Source: Verrucomicrobiota bacterium (lineage in GTDB: Bacteria; Verrucomicrobiota; Verrucomicrobiia; Opitutales; Opitutaceae). Taken from it: a stretch of 64,000 bases of DNA. Of this stretch, positions 42,710 to 51,075 are shown piece by piece. The translations under genes and the position numbers were made by a program. The stretch is from positions 20,654 through 84,653 of the forward strand of contig JACRKC010000112.1 in assembly GCA_016235555.1 (NCBI GenBank), given 5' to 3'. The notes beneath the pieces are model-generated. The model worked only from the letters and a program-made list of their open reading frames with translations, searched no databases and had not been told where the DNA came from. Position 1 is the stretch's first letter, and each line of letters begins with the position of its first letter.

Positions 42710-44180
42710 CTCCGATCCGCGCCTCCCCGCGCCGATCCATTTCCGCCGTTGGTCGATCGCCGCACGGCTCACGACGCTCTACGCCGGCTCCACCGCGATC
42801 GTCCTCCTGCTCGCCGCCGCATATCTTTATTGGGGCCTCGCCCAGAGCCTCGACCGCGAGGACCGCGCCCTCGTCACCGGCAAGCTCCAGGTCCTCCGCC
42901 TCATGCTCCGCGAGCACCACGACAATCCCGCCATGCTCGCCGGCGAGATCGAACACGAAGCGTCCGCCAACGAACTGCTCAAATACTACCTCCGCATCCT
43001 CGATCTTCAGGGCAAGGTGCTGATGGAAACCGAAGGCATGAGCACGCTGCTGCCCGTGCTCGCGTTTCCTCCGCCCGCCCCCGCCGCCGCCCCGCCGGTC
43101 GTCGTGCCCCGCAGCCTCCCCGATGGCCGCACCTATCTCATGGTCGCGGCGGAAACGCCCGCCGGTGATGCCGGCGCCGAACGCCGGCTCGTTCACGTCG
43201 CCCTCGATGTCGACCACAACGCCGTCCTGCTCGCCGACTACCGGGTGAAGATCGCCATTGCCCTCGCCGCCGGCGTCGCGCTCGCCGCGCTCAGCGGCGC
43301 GTTCGTCGCCCGCACCGGCCTGCGCCCCGTGCGCGACATCGCCCACGCCGCCCGCCGCATCTCCGCCAGCCACCTTGACGAACGCGTCGTGCCGGCCGAG
43401 TGGCCCGCCGAGTTGCGCGAACTCGCCGCCGCGTTCGATGCGATGCTCGACCGCCTCGAAGGCTCCTTCAACCGCCTCTCGGAATTCTCCGCGGACCTCG
43501 CCCACGCGATGCGCAACCCCATCCACAACCTCCGGGGCGAAAGCGAAGTCGCGCTCCAACGCGCCCGCACCGTCGACGAATACCGCACCGTCCTCGCCTC
43601 CAGCCTCGAGGAATTCGACCGCCTCGCGCGCATGATCGACGGCCTGCTCTTCATCGCGCGGGCCGACGATCCCCGCCGCGCCATCGAGCGCTCCCGCGTC
43701 CCCGTCCGCCGCGAACTCGACGCCGTGCGCGAGTTCTATGAAGCCCTCGCCGCCGAGCACCACGTGACCGTGGTCTGCGAGGGCGACGCCACCCTCGACG
43801 GCGACCCCATGCTCGTGCGCCGCGCCATCAGCAACCTCCTCGGCAACGCCCTCAAGCACACCCCCGCCGGCGGCCGCGTGACCCTCACCACCCGCACGCT
43901 CGCCGACGGCACCGTGCAAATTGCCGTCGCCGACACGGGCTCCGGCATCCCGGCCGAACACCTGCCGCGCATCTTCGACCGCTTCTACCAAGTCGACAAA
44001 ACCTCCGCCGCCCCGATCAAGGGCGCCGGCCTCGGTCTCGCCATCGTCCATTCGATCATGCGGCTCCACGGCGGCACCGCCACCGCCCGCAGCGAACTCA
44101 CTCGCGGCACCACGATCACCCTCAACTTCTCCGTGTCGCCGTCGCCGGCCTTCGACCAAATCGCGAAATACCGCCCATGA
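42690..44180 (+). CDS. Heavy-metal-type sensor histidine kinase, CusS-like
   Basis: The 496-residue product has two membrane helices ([25 protein letters not shown] and [20 protein letters not shown]) bounding a periplasmic sensor of about 130 residues with a Pro/Ala-rich stretch. A HAMP linker follows ([22 protein letters not shown]). Dimerisation/phospho-acceptor His272 sits in [12 protein letters not shown], where most kinases read AHELRTP, and the catalytic domain contains [24 protein letters not shown] and GAGLGLAIV. An in-frame GTG nine bases upstream is an alternative start. It overlaps the response regulator gene. Confidence 0.94.
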   Translation: MSSKPADSDPRLPAPIHFRRWSIAARLTTLYAGSTAIVLLLAAAYLYWGLAQSLDREDRALVTGKLQVLRLMLREHHDNPAMLAGEIEHEASANELLKYYLRILDLQGKVLMETEGMSTLLPVLAFPPPAPAAAPPVVVPRSLPDGRTYLMVAAETPAGDAGAERRLVHVALDVDHNAVLLADYRVKIAIALAAGVALAALSGAFVARTGLRPVRDIAHAARRISASHLDERVVPAEWPAELRELAAAFDAMLDRLEGSFNRLSEFSADLAHAMRNPIHNLRGESEVALQRARTVDEYRTVLASSLEEFDRLARMIDGLLFIARADDPRRAIERSRVPVRRELDAVREFYEALAAEHHVTVVCEGDATLDGDPMLVRRAISNLLGNALKHTPAGGRVTLTTRTLADGTVQIAVADTGSGIPAEHLPRIFDRFYQVDKTSAAPIKGAGLGLAIVHSIMRLHGGTATARSELTRGTTITLNFSVSPSPAFDQIAKYRP

Positions 44181-44256
44181 CGCGACGGCGGGGCCGGGCA
44201 CAGACCGCCACGACACTGAAAAAACGCGCAGCTTCGCGCCCGCGGGGCAGGCGGCA

Positions 44257-45159
44257 CTACCCGCCGTCGCGCGACGCCTTCCATGCCGGCCACGTCTCCT
44301 CCGCGTAGCCTTGCACGACATCGACCAGCGCCTGCACGAGCAGCGAGGGCTCGCCGCGCCAGATCGCGCCGATCGTCATCGGCGTGAAGCCCGGCAGCGG
44401 CAGCACGCGCACCTCGCGTTTCCGCATGATCGGCGAGATGGCGATGCTCACGCCGAACCCGTCGCCATTGGCCACATAGTCCGCCACGAGTTCGATCGAC
44501 GTCGCCTCCACCGTCTGCGGCCAGATCACGCCGCGCTTCTTCAAGCCCGCCTGGAAATTCCGCGACACCACGCCGCTGGCCGGCACGGAGATCAGCGGCT
44601 CCGCGATCCGTTTCGCGGCAAAAATTTCGTCGCACGTCCTGGCCTTGCACGCCCGCGGCACGAGCAGCACGAGCGGCACATCCGTGAGCCGCTTCTGCCG
44701 CAGCCGCGCCGGCGGGCGCGCATCGACCGCGGTCACCGCCACATCGATGAGGCCGTCGCGCAACCAGTCCTCGAGCTGCGTCTGGAAACCCGAGCGCAGG
44801 CTGAAACGCAGCCGCGGGAAACGCTGCTTCACGCGCTGCATCACGCGCGGGATGTGGTGGCGCAGCGCGAGCTCCGCGCCGCCCATGCGCAGCTCCGGCT
44901 CGGCCGCGGCGCGCAGGCGTTGCGCGACGGTGTCGAGATCGTCGAAGAACGGCTGCACGTGCGCGAAGAGCCGCGCCCCGGCATTCGTGAGCTTGAACGG
45001 ACTCCGCTCGAACAGCTTCGTGCCCACCGTGTCCTCGAGCTGCTTCATCTGTCCGCTCACCGCCGGCTGTTGGATACCGTAGGGGATGTGCCGCACCGCG
45101 GCGCTGATGCCGCCGTGCTTCGCGACGTAGTAGAACAGCTCGAGGTGGTGGACGTTCAT
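44257..45159 (-). CDS. LysR-type transcriptional regulator, copy 2
   Basis: The 300-residue product starts at the ATG at 45157-45159 with the winged-helix domain (MNVHHLELFYYVAKHGGISAAVRHIPYGIQQPAVSGQM, LFERSPFKLTNAG, residues 1-60). A periplasmic-binding-protein-like effector domain follows. It overlaps the stop codon of the upstream LysR gene by four bases (ATGA) and is its close paralogue: the first 60 residues are almost the same. The last residues (WPAWKASRDGG) mirror the paralogue's (FPDWKCADV). Confidence 0.93.
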   Translation of the reverse strand: MNVHHLELFYYVAKHGGISAAVRHIPYGIQQPAVSGQMKQLEDTVGTKLFERSPFKLTNAGARLFAHVQPFFDDLDTVAQRLRAAAEPELRMGGAELALRHHIPRVMQRVKQRFPRLRFSLRSGFQTQLEDWLRDGLIDVAVTAVDARPPARLRQKRLTDVPLVLLVPRACKARTCDEIFAAKRIAEPLISVPASGVVSRNFQAGLKKRGVIWPQTVEATSIELVADYVANGDGFGVSIAISPIMRKREVRVLPLPGFTPMTIGAIWRGEPSLLVQALVDVVQGYAEETWPAWKASRDGG

Positions 45160-46142
45160 GGCGCCTCGCCCTCGTTCGCCGCGGGTTCGCCCCGCTGGGC
45201 GCCATCGCCCTCCGCCGCGGCACCGCCCGGCACCCGCCACGGCGGCACGTCCGCGCACTTCCAGTCCGGAAACGTCTCGTGGGCGTAACGCTGCACGCCC
45301 TCGACCACTTCGCGCAGCAGCGCCGACGCCTCGCCGCGCCATAGCACGGCCATCAGCATCGGCTCGAATCCGTCGAGCGGCAGCACGCGGATTTCGCGGT
45401 TCTTCACGCTCGCCAGCGCCGCCCGATTGATCACGCCGAAGCCCTCGCCGTTGGCCACGTAGCGCATCACGAGTTCGACCGACGTCGCCTCGACCGCCTG
45501 CGGCCACGCGATCCGGCGCCGCTTCAGGTCGCGCTGGAAACTTTGCATGAAACTCGTGCCCGCCGGCTGGCCGACCAGCGGCTCGGGGATTTTTTTCCGC
45601 GCCAGGATATCCTCGGCGTTTTTCCACGGGGTCGCGCGGTGCACCAGCAGCACGAGCGGGATGCGCACCAGCGGGAGCTGCCGCAACTTCGCCGGCGGCC
45701 GCGGGCCCGCGGAGGTGATCGCGAGGTCGATTTTCCCCTCGCGCGCCCAGTCCTCGACCTGCGCCTGATAGCCGGTGTGCAGCGTGAGGCGCACGAGCGG
45801 GTAGTGCGCGCGCACGTGGCGCATCACCGACGGCACGTGGTCGCGCAGCACGAGTTCGGAGCCGCCGATGCGCAGCTCCGGCCGCGACTCCGCGCGCAGC
45901 TCCTGCGCGAGCGGCGCGAGATTTTCGAAGAACGGCTGGATGTGCGCAAACAACTGCTCCCCCGCCGGCGTCAGCCGAAAAGGACTGCGCTCAAACAGCC
46001 TCGCCCCCGCGTCCTCCTCGAGCCGCGTCATCTGTCCGCTCACCGCCGGCTGCTGGATGCCGTAGGGGATGTGGCGGACCGCTGCGCTGATCCCGCCGTG
46101 CTTGGCGACGTAATAGAACAGCTCGAGATGGTGGACGTTCAT
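45156..46142 (-). CDS. LysR-type transcriptional regulator, copy 1
   Basis: The 328-residue product starts at the ATG at 46140-46142 (MNVHHLELFYYVAKHGGISAAVRHIPYGIQQPAVSGQMTRLEED). It has the N-terminal helix-turn-helix and a C-terminal substrate-binding domain (residues about 90-300), plus an extra Gly/Glu-rich tail of about 30 residues. It is translated into the next LysR gene by a four-base overlap. Its 5' end is divergent from the lipoprotein-TRAP operon, the usual arrangement for a LysR regulator and its target. Confidence 0.93.
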   Translation of the reverse strand: MNVHHLELFYYVAKHGGISAAVRHIPYGIQQPAVSGQMTRLEEDAGARLFERSPFRLTPAGEQLFAHIQPFFENLAPLAQELRAESRPELRIGGSELVLRDHVPSVMRHVRAHYPLVRLTLHTGYQAQVEDWAREGKIDLAITSAGPRPPAKLRQLPLVRIPLVLLVHRATPWKNAEDILARKKIPEPLVGQPAGTSFMQSFQRDLKRRRIAWPQAVEATSVELVMRYVANGEGFGVINRAALASVKNREIRVLPLDGFEPMLMAVLWRGEASALLREVVEGVQRYAHETFPDWKCADVPPWRVPGGAAAEGDGAQRGEPAANEGEAP

Positions 46143-46480
46143 CAGAGCGGCGGCGAGTGAAGGAACCCTCCCCCGCCGACGCAACAGCGTTCCGCAGCGT
46201 CCTTCCGGGGGGAGATGGCCCCGCCGCTCCGCGAATTTCCCTGATCCGTTGGCGCGGAAAATTTCGCGTTGCCGGGCGGCCTCGCTCCGCCGCCTCCATC
46301 ACTCCCCCCGATGCCGCATATCATATTTATCAACTCACGCGCTCGCGCAGCGGCTGATATTCTCTGCGCACTCCCGCGAGCCCTCCGCGCCAACCCCGTC
46401 CCCGTCGCCCCCATGAAAACGATGCGCTTCTCCCCGCTGGCCGCCGCCCTGGCCGCCCGCCGTCTCCACCACCGAATCTG
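46143..46480. other. Divergent regulatory region between LysR pair and TRAP operon
   Basis: This 338-base region has no supported gene. A short AT-rich island in the middle (46318-46363) contrasts with the GC-rich flanks and contains the likely LysR site and promoters. A 20-codon frame ending in the ATG of the next gene (from 46413) has no other support and is not called. Confidence 0.5.
46318..46363 (+). promoter_or_regulatory. Candidate LysR box and extended -10 promoter for the TRAP operon
   Basis: ATATCATATTTATCAA (46318-46333) contains a T-N11-A core (T46321 to A46333) of the LysR type with near-repeat half sites (ATATCA / TTATCA). Downstream TGATATTCT (46355-46363) reads as an extended -10 (TGn TATTCT). 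The spacing puts the box at about -50. No good -35 is present, which fits an activator-dependent promoter. Confidence 0.35.
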
Positions 46481-47053
46481 ATGAATACAAATCTCCTGCC
46501 CTCCCGTTCCCGCTGGCTAAGGCTCGCGACCCTCGCGCTCGCCGCTGCCGCGCTGCTCACCACCGGCTGCACCGGTGTCTACATCGCCCGACCGATCGGC
46601 GACCAACCGCACGTGCTGGCCGCCGCCGACTGGGAAGGCACGTGGATTCTCGGCGACAGCGCGTTCGTCGTGCGGGTGGCCGAAGCCCGTGCCGGCCGGC
46701 TCGAGTTTCGCTCGACCAAAATCCGCGACGGCCAGTTCGCCACCGAAACCGGCACGATGCTCCTCCGGGAGTCCGGCGATTGGCTGCTGGCCACGCTCGT
46801 CGACGACGAGCACCCCGATCGCTCCGAGTGGGCGCGGATCAAACGCGACGCCGATCGCATCGTCATCCTGCTGCCCGACAAGCAGCCGTTTCGCGCGCTC
46901 GTCCAATCGGGCAAACTCCAAGGCCGCCTCCTGGAGGACAACGTCGTCCTCGATCCACTCACCGCCGCCGACCTCACCGCCCTGACCTCCGGCGCACTCG
47001 GCGCGCCGTTCCGATGGATGGATCCGATCGTAATCCACCGGCTGCCGCACTGA
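46481..47053 (+). CDS. Predicted lipoprotein upstream of TRAP genes
   Basis: The 190-residue product has a lipoprotein signal ending LLTTGC (lipidated Cys30) and a mature domain with WEGTWILGDSAFVVRVAEARAG, then DDEHPDRSEWARIKRDADRIVILLPD. This looks like a small lipocalin-like or beta-rich domain; I do not recognise the family. It is first in the run 28 bases before tatT, and an identical ArgTGC-type lipobox is used by the next gene, so it probably belongs to the same envelope system. Confidence 0.8.
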   Translation: MNTNLLPSRSRWLRLATLALAAAALLTTGCTGVYIARPIGDQPHVLAAADWEGTWILGDSAFVVRVAEARAGRLEFRSTKIRDGQFATETGTMLLRESGDWLLATLVDDEHPDRSEWARIKRDADRIVILLPDKQPFRALVQSGKLQGRLLEDNVVLDPLTAADLTALTSGALGAPFRWMDPIVIHRLPH

Positions 47054-47080
47054 ACCGCCTCCCGACCGGCCCCGATCGTC

Positions 47081-48061
47081 ATGCCCCCTTCGTCTCAACT
47101 CCGCGGCTCGCGTCCGCTCCTGCCATTGTTGCTCGCCACCCTCGCCTTCGCCACGACGGGCTGCACCACGCTCAAGCACACCGCGGTCAACCAACTCGGC
47201 GACGCGCTCGCCAGCGGCGGCTCCGTCTACGCGGCCGACGACGATCCGGAGCTCATCCGCGCCGCCGCGCCGTTCAGTCTGAAACTCATCGAAAGCCTGC
47301 TCGCCGAGACGCCCGCGCACCGCGGCCTGCTCCTCGCCGCCGCGAGCGGCTTCACCCAATACGGCTACGCTTTCGTCCAACAGGACGCCGACGAGCTCGA
47401 GTCCAGCGATCTCGGCGCTGCCAGCGCACTCCGCGATCGGGCTCGTCGGCTTTATCTCCGCGCCCGCGACTACGGCCTGCGCGGGCTCGCGACCACGCAC
47501 CCCGATTTCGCCGCCGCGCTCCGTCGCGAGCCCCGCGCCGCCGTGCGCACGTGCGCCCGCGCCGACGTCCCCCTCCTCTATTGGACCGCCGCCGCTTGGG
47601 CCGCCGCCATCGCGATCAAGAAGGACCGACCCGACCTCATCGCCGATCTGCCGCAGGTCGAAGCCCTGCTCGATCGCGCCTTGGAACTCGACGAGGCCTT
47701 CGACCGCGGCGCCATCCACTCGCTGCTCATCAGCTACGAACTCGCGCGCCAAGGCGTGCCCGGCGATCCCCTTGCCCGCTCCCGCGCCCACTTCGAGCGC
47801 GCCCTCGCCCTCGGCGGCGGACGCGAGGCTGCGCCGCTCGTCACTTTTGCCGAGGCCGTCTGCGTGCAACAGCAGGACCGCGCACGCTTCGACGAGTTGC
47901 TCCGCCAGGCCCTCGCCATCGACGCGGACGCCCGGCCCGAAACCCGCCTCGTGAATCTCCTCATGCAACGCCGCGCCCGCTGGCTCCTCTCGCGCGCCGA
48001 CGACCTCTTCCTGCCCCTCCCACCCTCCACCTCCACCCCCAAGGCCGCCGAGGGAGTGTAA
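47081..48061 (+). CDS. tatT: TRAP transporter TatT-family TPR lipoprotein
   Basis: The 326-residue product has a lipoprotein signal (LAFATTGC, Cys28) followed by all-helical TPR-like repeats. The pattern matches the TRAP T-component: GDALASGGSVYAADDDPELIRAAAPFSLKLIESLLAETP, RARRLYLRARDYGLR, and LLYWTAAAWAAAIAIKKDRPDLIADLPQVEALLDRALELDE. TatT (Tp0956 in Treponema pallidum) forms a trimer with the TRAP binding protein and is thought to help capture a hydrophobic ligand. It is followed by the binding protein and permease genes in the same order as in Treponema. Confidence 0.88.
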   Translation: MPPSSQLRGSRPLLPLLLATLAFATTGCTTLKHTAVNQLGDALASGGSVYAADDDPELIRAAAPFSLKLIESLLAETPAHRGLLLAAASGFTQYGYAFVQQDADELESSDLGAASALRDRARRLYLRARDYGLRGLATTHPDFAAALRREPRAAVRTCARADVPLLYWTAAAWAAAIAIKKDRPDLIADLPQVEALLDRALELDEAFDRGAIHSLLISYELARQGVPGDPLARSRAHFERALALGGGREAAPLVTFAEAVCVQQQDRARFDELLRQALAIDADARPETRLVNLLMQRRARWLLSRADDLFLPLPPSTSTPKAAEGV

Positions 48062-48077
48062 CCTATTGGGTTACACT
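48055..48077. promoter_or_regulatory. Palindrome at the tatT-dctP junction
   Basis: This perfect inverted repeat of 9-bp arms (AGTGTAACC / GGTTACACT, 5-base centre) overlaps the tatT stop codon and lies 30 bases before the binding-protein ATG. There is no T-run after it. It could be an operator, an RNA processing hairpin or a translation regulator. Confidence 0.5.
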
Positions 48078-48106
48078 ACACCGGTGCCGGTCGACACGAA
48101 ATCCCG

Positions 48107-49150
48107 ATGAACCCCGTCCCCACTCGTCACTCCCGGCGCTTCGCCCGCTTCCTTTCCCGCGCCGTGCTCGCACTCTCGGCCGCGCGCGCCGCGGTCGCCG
48201 CCGAACCCGTCGCCATCCGTCTCGGCACCATCCTGCCGAGCGGCACCCCGCAACACGCGCTCCTCCTCGAACTCGGCGAACGCTGGCGCAAGGACGGCGG
48301 CGCCGCGAAACTCACCGTGTTCGCCGACGGCCGCCTCGGCGGCGAGGCGGAGATGGTGAAGAAGATCCGCATCAAGCAGATCAACGCCGGGCTCTTCACC
48401 GTCGTCGGCCTCAGCGAAATCGATCCCGGCGTCACCGGCCTGCAACTCATCCCCCTCGCGTTCCGTTCGTGGACCGAGGTCGATCACGTGCGCGAGAAGC
48501 TGCGCCCGATGCTCGAGGCGCGCCTGCGCGCGAAAGGCTTCGAGGTGCTCTGCTGGGCCGACGCCGGCTGGGTGCGTTTCTTCAGCAAGCAGCCCGGCGT
48601 GCGCCCCGACGATTTCCGCCCGATGAAGATGTTCGTCTGGGCCGGCAACGAGCCGCAGGTCGCCATCATGAAATCCATCGGCTGCCGCCCCGTGCCGCTC
48701 GAGACCGCCGATCTCATGCTCGGCCTCAACACCGATCTCATCAACGCCGCCCCGCTGCCGCCGCTCGTCGCCCTCGCCGGCCAGCTCTACGGCCCCGCGT
48801 CGCACATGCTCGAGATGAACTGGTGCCCGATCGTCGGCGCGGTGATCGTGCGCACCGATGCGTGGGAAAAGATTCCCGCCGCCACCCGCGACTCGCTCCG
48901 CACTGCGGCCGACGACATCGGCGGAAAAATCCGCGCCCGCGGCCGCTTCGAGGACGAGGAGGCCGTGCGCGCGATGCAGCAGCGCGGACTCAAGGTCCAC
49001 GCGCTTCCGCCCGCCGCCGCCGCCGAATGGGATCACCTCAAGACCCAGCTCTACGCCCGCATCCGCGGCGTCACCGTGCCCGCCGAGATCTTCGACGCAG
49101 TCGAGCAACACCTGCACAACTACCGCGCCAGCGGCGCCGGCTCGCAATGA
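48107..49150 (+). CDS. dctP: TRAP transporter solute-binding protein (DctP/TatP-like)
   Basis: The 347-residue product has a Sec signal (FLSRAVLALSAARAAVAA, cleaved before EP) and the TRAP binding-protein fold: IRLGTILPSGTPQHALLLELGERW, GRLGGEAEMVKKIRIKQINAGLFTVVGLSEI, and PLAFRSWTEVDHVREKL. The Arg that salt-bridges carboxylate ligands in DctP proteins is not obvious. Together with the TatT gene next door, this suggests a non-carboxylate, hydrophobic or lipid-like substrate. It overlaps the permease start by four bases. Confidence 0.9.
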   Translation: MNPVPTRHSRRFARFLSRAVLALSAARAAVAAEPVAIRLGTILPSGTPQHALLLELGERWRKDGGAAKLTVFADGRLGGEAEMVKKIRIKQINAGLFTVVGLSEIDPGVTGLQLIPLAFRSWTEVDHVREKLRPMLEARLRAKGFEVLCWADAGWVRFFSKQPGVRPDDFRPMKMFVWAGNEPQVAIMKSIGCRPVPLETADLMLGLNTDLINAAPLPPLVALAGQLYGPASHMLEMNWCPIVGAVIVRTDAWEKIPAATRDSLRTAADDIGGKIRARGRFEDEEAVRAMQQRGLKVHALPPAAAAEWDHLKTQLYARIRGVTVPAEIFDAVEQHLHNYRASGAGSQ

Positions 49151-51075
49151 ATGCCGTCGTCTCCCGCGCTGAATCAACCTCCGCGGCGATCGCTTCCTGT
49201 AGCAGCCGAGGTGACGAGGCTGGTTCGGCCGCCCCCGCCGCTGTCGCCCGGCCTCCTCACGTCGGCCGCTACGGGAAGATTCTCCGCGCCGCCGAGGACT
49301 GGCTTGTCGCTGCCGCGCTCGGCGCGATGGTCGCGCTTCCGCTCATCGAACTCGCCCTGCGTTCGCTCTTCCACACGGGCCTCGCCGGCTCATCGACGCT
49401 TGTCCAGCACCTCTCGCTCTTCATCAGCCTGGCGGGCGGTGCGCTCGCGGCACGCGACGGCCGGCTGCTCGCGTTTTCCACGCTGCCCACGTTGCTGCGC
49501 GGGCGCTGGGCCGCCGCCGCCCGCTGGTTCAGCCACACGATCGCCGCGACGGTGGCCGCCGCACTCGCGCTCGCCAGCGTGCACTACGTCGGCGTGGAGC
49601 GCGCCGCCGGCCAGCCGTTTCTCGGCGGCGTGCCGCTGTGGGTGATCGAGCTCGTGCTGCCGCTCGGCTTCGCCGCGATCGCACTGCGGCTCGCGGGGCA
49701 CGCGGCGGATGCCTGGCGGAGCAAAATCCTTTCGGGAGTCGGGGTCGCCGGGCTGATGGCGTCCGGGGTATGGTCGCCGCTCGCGGCCCCGACCCTCGCC
49801 TGGCCCGCCGCGGCGCTCCTGTCCGCCGCGGCGGTGCTCGGCGCGCCGGTCTTCGCCCTGCTCGGCGGAGCCGGCCTGCTGCTCTTCTGGAGCCACGATC
49901 TCCCGATCGCCGCGATGCCGGTCGAGCACTACCGTCTCACCGTCAATCCCACCCTCCCCGCCATCCCGCTCTTCACGCTCGCCGGATATTTCCTCGCCGA
50001 AGGCGGCGCATCGCGGCGCATGGTCGCGGTGTTCCAGGCGCTCGCCGGCCACGTGCGCGGCGGCCCGGCGATTGCGGCGGCGCTGCTGTGCGCGTTCTTC
50101 ACGGCGTTTACCGGCGCATCGGGTGTGACCATCCTCGCACTCGCCGGGCTGCTCATGCCCGTGTTGCGCGCGGCAAAATTTTCCGAGCGCGACGCGCTCG
50201 GCATGATGACCGGCGCCGGCTCGCTCGGCATTTTGCTCCCGCCGTGCCTGCCGGTGATCTTCTACGCGATGATCGCGCAGGTTGACATGCGCGCGCTGTT
50301 CCTCGGCGGCTTCGTGCCGGGCGTGCTGCTCATCGCGATGACGGCGGCGTGGGGCCTGTGGGCCGGTCGCCGCGGCGGTGCGGCGGCGCGCCGCTTCGAT
50401 CCCGCCACCGCGCGCCGCGCCCTCTGGGACGCGAAGTGGGAGCTTGCCCTGCCGGTCGTTTCGCTCGTGCCGCTCTTCGCCGGCTGGGCGTCGTCTGTCG
50501 AGGTCGCCGCCCTCACCGCCGCCTACGCGTTGTTCACGCAGACCGTCGTGCACCGCGATCTCGACCTCGCCCGCGACGGACGCCGCGTGATGGCCGAGGC
50601 GGGGCTGCTCGTCGGCGGCATCCTCCTGATCCTCGGCGTCGCCCTCGGTTTGACCAACTACCTCGTCGACGCCCAGCTCCCCGACGCGCTCGCCGCGTGG
50701 AGCCTCGCCCACGTGCCGTCGCGCGCGGTCTTTTTGCTCGGCCTGAACGTCGTGCTGCTCGTCGTGGGCGGCCTCGTGGAGATTTACGCCGCGATCATCG
50801 TCGTGGTGCCGCTGCTCGCGCCCGTGGGCGCGACGCTCGGCATCGACCCGGTGCACCTCGGCGTGATCTTCCTCGCCAACATGGAGCTCGGCTTCCTCGC
50901 CCCGCCCGTCGGCCTGAATCTCCTCCTCGCCTCGTCGCGGCTCCAACGCCCGCTCGGCGAGGTCATGCGCGCCGTGCTGCCGCTGCTCTTCGTGATGTTC
51001 CTCGGCGTGCTGCTCATCACCTACGTGCCCGCGCTCACCACGACGCTGCCCCGCCTCCTCGCCTCCCGTCCATGA
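49147..51075 (+). CDS. dctM: Fused TRAP transporter permease (DctQ-DctM)
   Basis: The 642-residue product joins the small (Q) and large (M) TRAP membrane subunits. Residues about 47-205 form a four-helix DctQ-like part (VAAALGAMVALPLIELALRSLF ... LVLPLGFAAIALRLAGHAADAWR). The rest is a DctM part with about 12 helices (LPAIPLFTLAGYFLAEGGASRRMVAVF, TAFTGASGVTILALAGLLMPVL, GSLGILLPPCLPVIFYA, IFLANMELGFLAPPVGLNLLLAS). The ATG at 49147-49149 overlaps the dctP stop (ATGA). Residues about 18-42 are encoded by an inverted REP pair, so the N-terminus is a translated repeat. Confidence 0.92.
   Translation: MNAVVSRAESTSAAIASCSSRGDEAGSAAPAAVARPPHVGRYGKILRAAEDWLVAAALGAMVALPLIELALRSLFHTGLAGSSTLVQHLSLFISLAGGALAARDGRLLAFSTLPTLLRGRWAAAARWFSHTIAATVAAALALASVHYVGVERAAGQPFLGGVPLWVIELVLPLGFAAIALRLAGHAADAWRSKILSGVGVAGLMASGVWSPLAAPTLAWPAAALLSAAAVLGAPVFALLGGAGLLLFWSHDLPIAAMPVEHYRLTVNPTLPAIPLFTLAGYFLAEGGASRRMVAVFQALAGHVRGGPAIAAALLCAFFTAFTGASGVTILALAGLLMPVLRAAKFSERDALGMMTGAGSLGILLPPCLPVIFYAMIAQVDMRALFLGGFVPGVLLIAMTAAWGLWAGRRGGAAARRFDPATARRALWDAKWELALPVVSLVPLFAGWASSVEVAALTAAYALFTQTVVHRDLDLARDGRRVMAEAGLLVGGILLILGVALGLTNYLVDAQLPDALAAWSLAHVPSRAVFLLGLNVVLLVVGGLVEIYAAIIVVVPLLAPVGATLGIDPVHLGVIFLANMELGFLAPPVGLNLLLASSRLQRPLGEVMRAVLPLLFVMFLGVLLITYVPALTTTLPRLLASRP
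49199..49272. repeat. GTAG-headed REP pair translated in the permease N-terminus
   Basis: The left arm at 49199-49222 begins GTAG, then CAGCC with GGCTG. The right arm at 49249-49272 is its near reverse complement, also starting GTAG when read on the minus strand, with CGGCC and GGCCG stems. The spacer is 26 bases. The pair is read through in frame (CSSRGDEAGSAAPAAVARPP), so the REP element became coding sequence without a frameshift. Confidence 0.78.

Noticed and set aside
46413..46481. A 22-codon frame (MKTMRFSPLAAALAARR...) ending in the ATG of the lipoprotein gene
   Set aside because: It could be a leader peptide or an eroded signal sequence, but there is no ribosome binding site or conservation to support it.
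41871..49272. Repeated palindromes as CRISPR repeats
   Set aside because: Units occur as isolated inverted pairs, not as regularly spaced direct repeats, and there are no cas genes.
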